Both the position numbers and the translations under genes were made by a program. Of a DNA stretch of 17,789 bases, positions 15,117-17,789 are shown one piece after another. Each line of letters opens with the position of its first letter. Position 1 is the first letter of the stretch. Source of the stretch: Sphingomonadales bacterium (GTDB lineage Bacteria > Pseudomonadota > Alphaproteobacteria > Sphingomonadales > Sphingomonadaceae); NCBI GenBank assembly GCA_017302775.1, contig JAFLDC010000014.1, positions 1 to 17,789 of the forward strand, in the 5' to 3' direction. The notes below the pieces were generated by a model. It did not search any database and was not told the DNA's origin. It saw only the letters and a program-made list of their open reading frames with translations.

Positions 15117-16787
15117 ATGACTGAAAACACTACAGTGAACGGCGGTCGTCTCTTGGTCGACTGTCTCCGCGCCCAAGGTGCGGATCGCATTTTTACCGTC
15201 CCTGGCGAGAGCTTTCTGGCGGTGCTCGACGCCCTGCACGACACCCCTGAGATTCAGACCGTAATTTGCCGCCAGGAAGGTGGCGCCGCGTTCATGGCAT
15301 GCGCCGATGGTACGATGACGGGTCGGCCGGGGGTATGCTTCGTCACGCGCGGACCGGGAGCGACCAATGCAAGTATCGGCGTTCACGTGGCAATGCAGGA
15401 TTCGCAGCCGATGCTGCTGTTTATCGGTGACGTCGATCGCGGAATGAAAGATCGCGAAGGGTTTCAAGAGGTCGATTTCGGTCAGATGTTCGGCCCGCTC
15501 GCCAAACTGGTGTTGCGCATCGATGACCCGCGCCGAATTCCGGAATATGTCGCGCGGGCTTGGTCGACGGCGTTGTCCGGTCGCCCCGGGCCAGTGGTGG
15601 TGGCCTTGCCCGAAGACATGCTGCTGGAACAGGTGATCGGTCATCAGCCACGTCCAGCGATCCATCGCCCAGCCCAGGCGGCCTGCCCTGATGCAATGGC
15701 GACGGTGATGGATTTGCTCGCCGATGCGGCCGCCGCCATCGCCATCGTCGGCGGCGCGGGCTGGCATGCCAAGGCGCGTGCCAATTTCACAAAATTCGCG
15801 GAGCGCATTGGATTACCCGTGGCCGGGGCATTTCGCCGTCAGGATGCGATCCCGAATTCGAGCAAAATCTGGGCCGGAAACCTCGGTTACGGCCCTAACC
15901 CCAAATTGGTCGACCGGATCAAGCAAGCCGACCTGATCCTTGCCGTCGGTGCCCGACTGGGTGAGGCAACCACGGACAGCTACACCTTGATTACCCCTGA
16001 ACACCCGGGGCAAACTCTCATCCACGTTCACCCGGATCCTGATGAGTTAGGCCGGGTTTACCGCCCCGACCTCGCAATTTGCGCGGACATGGCCGAATTC
16101 GCGGAATCGGCTGCTCTGTGGGACGATGATATCGTACCCTTCGATGCGGGTGAGGAAGCGCATGCCGAATGGTTGGAGTGGACTACGGCCGCTCCGGCGC
16201 CCTATCCTCTCGACATGGCCGCCTGCGTTACTGCCATGCGGACGGCATTGGCGGGCGATTCGATCATCTGCAACGGCGCAGGCAACTTTTCCGGATGGTG
16301 GCACCGCTATTGGCACTACGATGGTTTTCCGACGCAGCTTGCGCCGACCGCTGGTGCCATGGGTTATGGCGTACCAGCCGCCGTCGCAGCAGCATTGCGG
16401 CATCCGGAACGAAGCGTTGTCGCCCTCGCGGGGGACGGCGACTTCCTGATGAACGGGCAGGAGCTCGCAACCGCGGTACAGTATGGCTGCGATCTGCTCG
16501 TCGTGCTGGTAGACAACAGCACCTACGGGACCATCCGGATGCATCAGGAGCGTGAATTTCCTGAGCGGATCAGCGGTACGACTCTTCAAAATCCCGATTT
16601 CGCCGCCCTCGCCGTCGCCTATGGCGGCTGGGCGCGACGCGTCGAAACCACCGCTGAGTTCATCGCCGCCCTTGCCGAGGCGCAGACACGCAAAGGGCTG
16701 CGCCTATTGCACCTCATCATCGACGTGGAACAACTCAGTGCGGGCGGAGCGACGGTATCAGGGTTACGGGCGAAGGCGCGCGGCTGA
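15117..16787 (+). CDS. TPP-dependent enzyme of the acetolactate synthase fold, substrate unknown
   Basis: This is a 556-residue protein with the three-domain layout of TPP enzymes: an N-terminal pyrimidine-binding domain (about 5-175), a central domain (about 193-330) and a C-terminal diphosphate-binding domain (about 365-540). E54 in VICRQEGGAAFMA is the glutamate that activates TPP. G439-D440-G441, ending in VDNSTYGTI (N467), is the Mg-diphosphate motif. It resembles the large subunit of acetolactate synthase, but no small regulatory subunit or other branched-chain amino acid gene is adjacent, so it is probably a decarboxylase or carboligase on another 2-oxo acid. The ATG at 15117 gives a normal N-terminus. 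Its stop lies 2 bp from the convergent EVE gene's stop. Confidence 0.88.
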   Translation: MTENTTVNGGRLLVDCLRAQGADRIFTVPGESFLAVLDALHDTPEIQTVICRQEGGAAFMACADGTMTGRPGVCFVTRGPGATNASIGVHVAMQDSQPMLLFIGDVDRGMKDREGFQEVDFGQMFGPLAKLVLRIDDPRRIPEYVARAWSTALSGRPGPVVVALPEDMLLEQVIGHQPRPAIHRPAQAACPDAMATVMDLLADAAAAIAIVGGAGWHAKARANFTKFAERIGLPVAGAFRRQDAIPNSSKIWAGNLGYGPNPKLVDRIKQADLILAVGARLGEATTDSYTLITPEHPGQTLIHVHPDPDELGRVYRPDLAICADMAEFAESAALWDDDIVPFDAGEEAHAEWLEWTTAAPAPYPLDMAACVTAMRTALAGDSIICNGAGNFSGWWHRYWHYDGFPTQLAPTAGAMGYGVPAAVAAALRHPERSVVALAGDGDFLMNGQELATAVQYGCDLLVVLVDNSTYGTIRMHQEREFPERISGTTLQNPDFAALAVAYGGWARRVETTAEFIAALAEAQTRKGLRLLHLIIDVEQLSAGGATVSGLRAKARG

Positions 16788-16789
16788 GA

Positions 16790-17215
16790 TCACGCGACCT
16801 GCTCGGACAAGTTCAGGATGTGCTCCCATTCCGCCGGCTTGACAGTTGACACTGACAACCGGAACTTGGTGAGCAGATCCATATCGGACAATACGGGATC
16901 AGCCTTGATTTCCCGCAGCGTGACTGGCCGCTTAAGCTTGCGCACCGGCTTGATCTTGACCGACGTCCAGCGGCCGGTTTCGTCGGTCGGGTCCTGGAAA
17001 CCTTCTGCCGTCACTTCGGCGATACCAACAATCTCCAGCCCAATGTTGGAGTGGTAGAAGAACACCTCATCGCCAAGCTTCATTGCCCTCAGGTGAAGCC
17101 GGGCGGTGTAATTGCGTACGCCGTCCCAGGTTCCCTCCCCTTCTGCCAGCAGGTCATCCCAGCCGTACACATCGGGTTCGGATTTCATCAGCCAATAAGA
17201 TTTGATTTTGGTCAT
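16790..17215 (-). CDS. EVE-domain protein (thymocyte nuclear protein 1 family)
   Basis: This 141-residue cytoplasmic protein consists almost wholly of one EVE domain. The typical start YWLMKSEPDVYGWDDL and the core motifs WDGVRNYTARLHLRAMKLGDEVFFYHS and IVGIAEV are present. EVE domains have the PUA/YTH-like fold and bind modified bases in DNA or RNA; stand-alone bacterial members are mostly uncharacterised. I chose ATG 17213-17215 because it leads straight into the domain; a GTG at 17227 would add four residues. It is convergent with the TPP-enzyme gene and divergent from the oxygenase gene, with 62 bp between the starts. Confidence 0.88.
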   Translation of the reverse strand: MTKIKSYWLMKSEPDVYGWDDLLAEGEGTWDGVRNYTARLHLRAMKLGDEVFFYHSNIGLEIVGIAEVTAEGFQDPTDETGRWTSVKIKPVRKLKRPVTLREIKADPVLSDMDLLTKFRLSVSTVKPAEWEHILNLSEQVA

Positions 17216-17277
17216 GCCAGAACTCACGGAAGAGGCTATGGCGAGCCCATTGCATCAGTTTTGCGAAAGCGTCCACA

Positions 17278-17789
17278 ATGTCCCTGACTTCCCTCCCCGT
17301 TCTTTCTTTGACCATGCCCCGCGCCGAATTCGCCCAAGCCATTGGTGACAGCTTCAAGACTTTCGGGTTCGCGATGGTCAAGGATTTCGACATCGACCAT
17401 GACTTGATTGATCGGGCCTGGGCCTTGTCAGAACAATTCTTTGCGCTGCCCGAAGCGGAGAAGCGCGCCTACCACGACGCGGCGATCGCCGGTGCGCGGG
17501 GGTACACCCCCTTCGGCACCGAGATCGCCAAGGACGCCAAAGCGCATGATCTTAAGGAATTCTGGCACATTGGCCGCGATCTTCCCGAAGGATCGCCGCT
17601 TGCCGACGCATCGATGCCGCCCAATGTCTGGCCCACCAGGCCCGAGGGGTTTCAGGAGGTTTTCGCTGAACTTTATCGTCAATTCGATGTGACCGGCGCA
17701 ACGATCCTTTCGGCTATTGCGCTGTATCTGGGGCTTGACGAGCGCTGGTTCGACCCAGCGATTGAGGACGGCAATTCAGTCATGCGGTT
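17278..17789 (+). CDS. Isopenicillin-N-synthase-like 2OG-Fe(II) oxygenase, N-terminal part
   Basis: The ATG at 17278 opens a frame that runs off the right edge after 170 codons. The N-terminus (SLPVLSL), then DSFKTFGFAMVKDF and the segment ALSEQFFALPEAEKRAYH, is the DIOX_N region of the isopenicillin N synthase/ACC oxidase superfamily. RGYTPFGTEIAKDAKAHDLKEFWHIGRDLP fits the usual core lead-in (GYxPxGxE...DxKE). The Fe-binding H-x-D...H and the 2-oxoglutarate-binding Arg would lie beyond the window. Bacterial members oxidise small metabolites, and the substrate cannot be named. The ribosome-binding site is weak. Confidence 0.85.
   Translation, partial: MSLTSLPVLSLTMPRAEFAQAIGDSFKTFGFAMVKDFDIDHDLIDRAWALSEQFFALPEAEKRAYHDAAIAGARGYTPFGTEIAKDAKAHDLKEFWHIGRDLPEGSPLADASMPPNVWPTRPEGFQEVFAELYRQFDVTGATILSAIALYLGLDERWFDPAIEDGNSVMR

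Noticed and set aside
15021..15767. 248-codon minus-strand frame
   Set aside because: It is antisense to the TPP enzyme, whose active-site motifs are clear.
1..17789. CRISPR array, toxin-antitoxin pair or phage-defence system
   Set aside because: No direct repeats with regular spacing and no paired small toxin/antitoxin genes or nuclease/helicase cassettes were found on either strand.

Overview
The window looks like chromosomal DNA from a Sphingomonadales alphaproteobacterium (Erythrobacteraceae or Sphingomonadaceae type). The basis is the high G+C coding bias, the acpP-fabF-mltG order, a non-discriminating-type aspartyl-tRNA synthetase and the general look of the proteins. This placement is an inference from protein character; no rRNA or other marker gene is present. 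I see no tRNA, rRNA, CRISPR array, insertion sequence or prophage gene. Apart from the arsenic operon the content is mostly housekeeping.

Left part (1-7955). The window opens inside the last codons of an alkyl-sulfatase-like gene on the plus strand. All genes from 281 to 7955 are on the minus strand. In transcription order they are: a JmjC/cupin-like oxygenase and a CelD-type GNAT protein (a two-gene unit), aspS, a secreted 318-residue protein of unknown function, acpP, fabF and mltG. acpP-fabF-mltG is a fatty-acid-synthesis and cell-wall unit with its own promoter candidate in front of acpP and two stem-loops between acpP and fabF.

Middle (7956-10283). A divergent 183-bp region separates the oxygenase unit from rnd (RNase D) and oxyR on the plus strand. 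These two overlap by four bases. The OxyR protein keeps both redox cysteines at the E. coli spacing.

Arsenic operon (10284-12770). On the minus strand arsR, arsI, arsC and acr3 are packed with two ATGA overlaps and one 9-bp gap, behind a perfect 16-bp palindrome that is the likely ArsR operator. Together they would sense As(III), reduce arsenate, export arsenite and break the C-As bond of methylated or aromatic arsenicals. ArsR carries its cysteines at the C-terminus instead of in the DNA-binding helix.

Right part (12771-17789). pgsA (phospholipid synthesis) is divergent from an LplT-like MFS transporter, so two membrane-lipid functions share one control region. Then come a small membrane protein gene, a stand-alone TPP-dependent enzyme of the acetolactate-synthase fold, an EVE-domain protein, and the start of an isopenicillin-N-synthase-like 2OG-Fe(II) oxygenase that runs off the window.

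The points most worth a second look are the oxygenase/GNAT pair, the arsenic operon with its C-terminal-cysteine ArsR and ArsI, the uncharacterised secreted protein ahead of acpP, and the orphan TPP enzyme. I found nothing that I can defend as a wholly new system.
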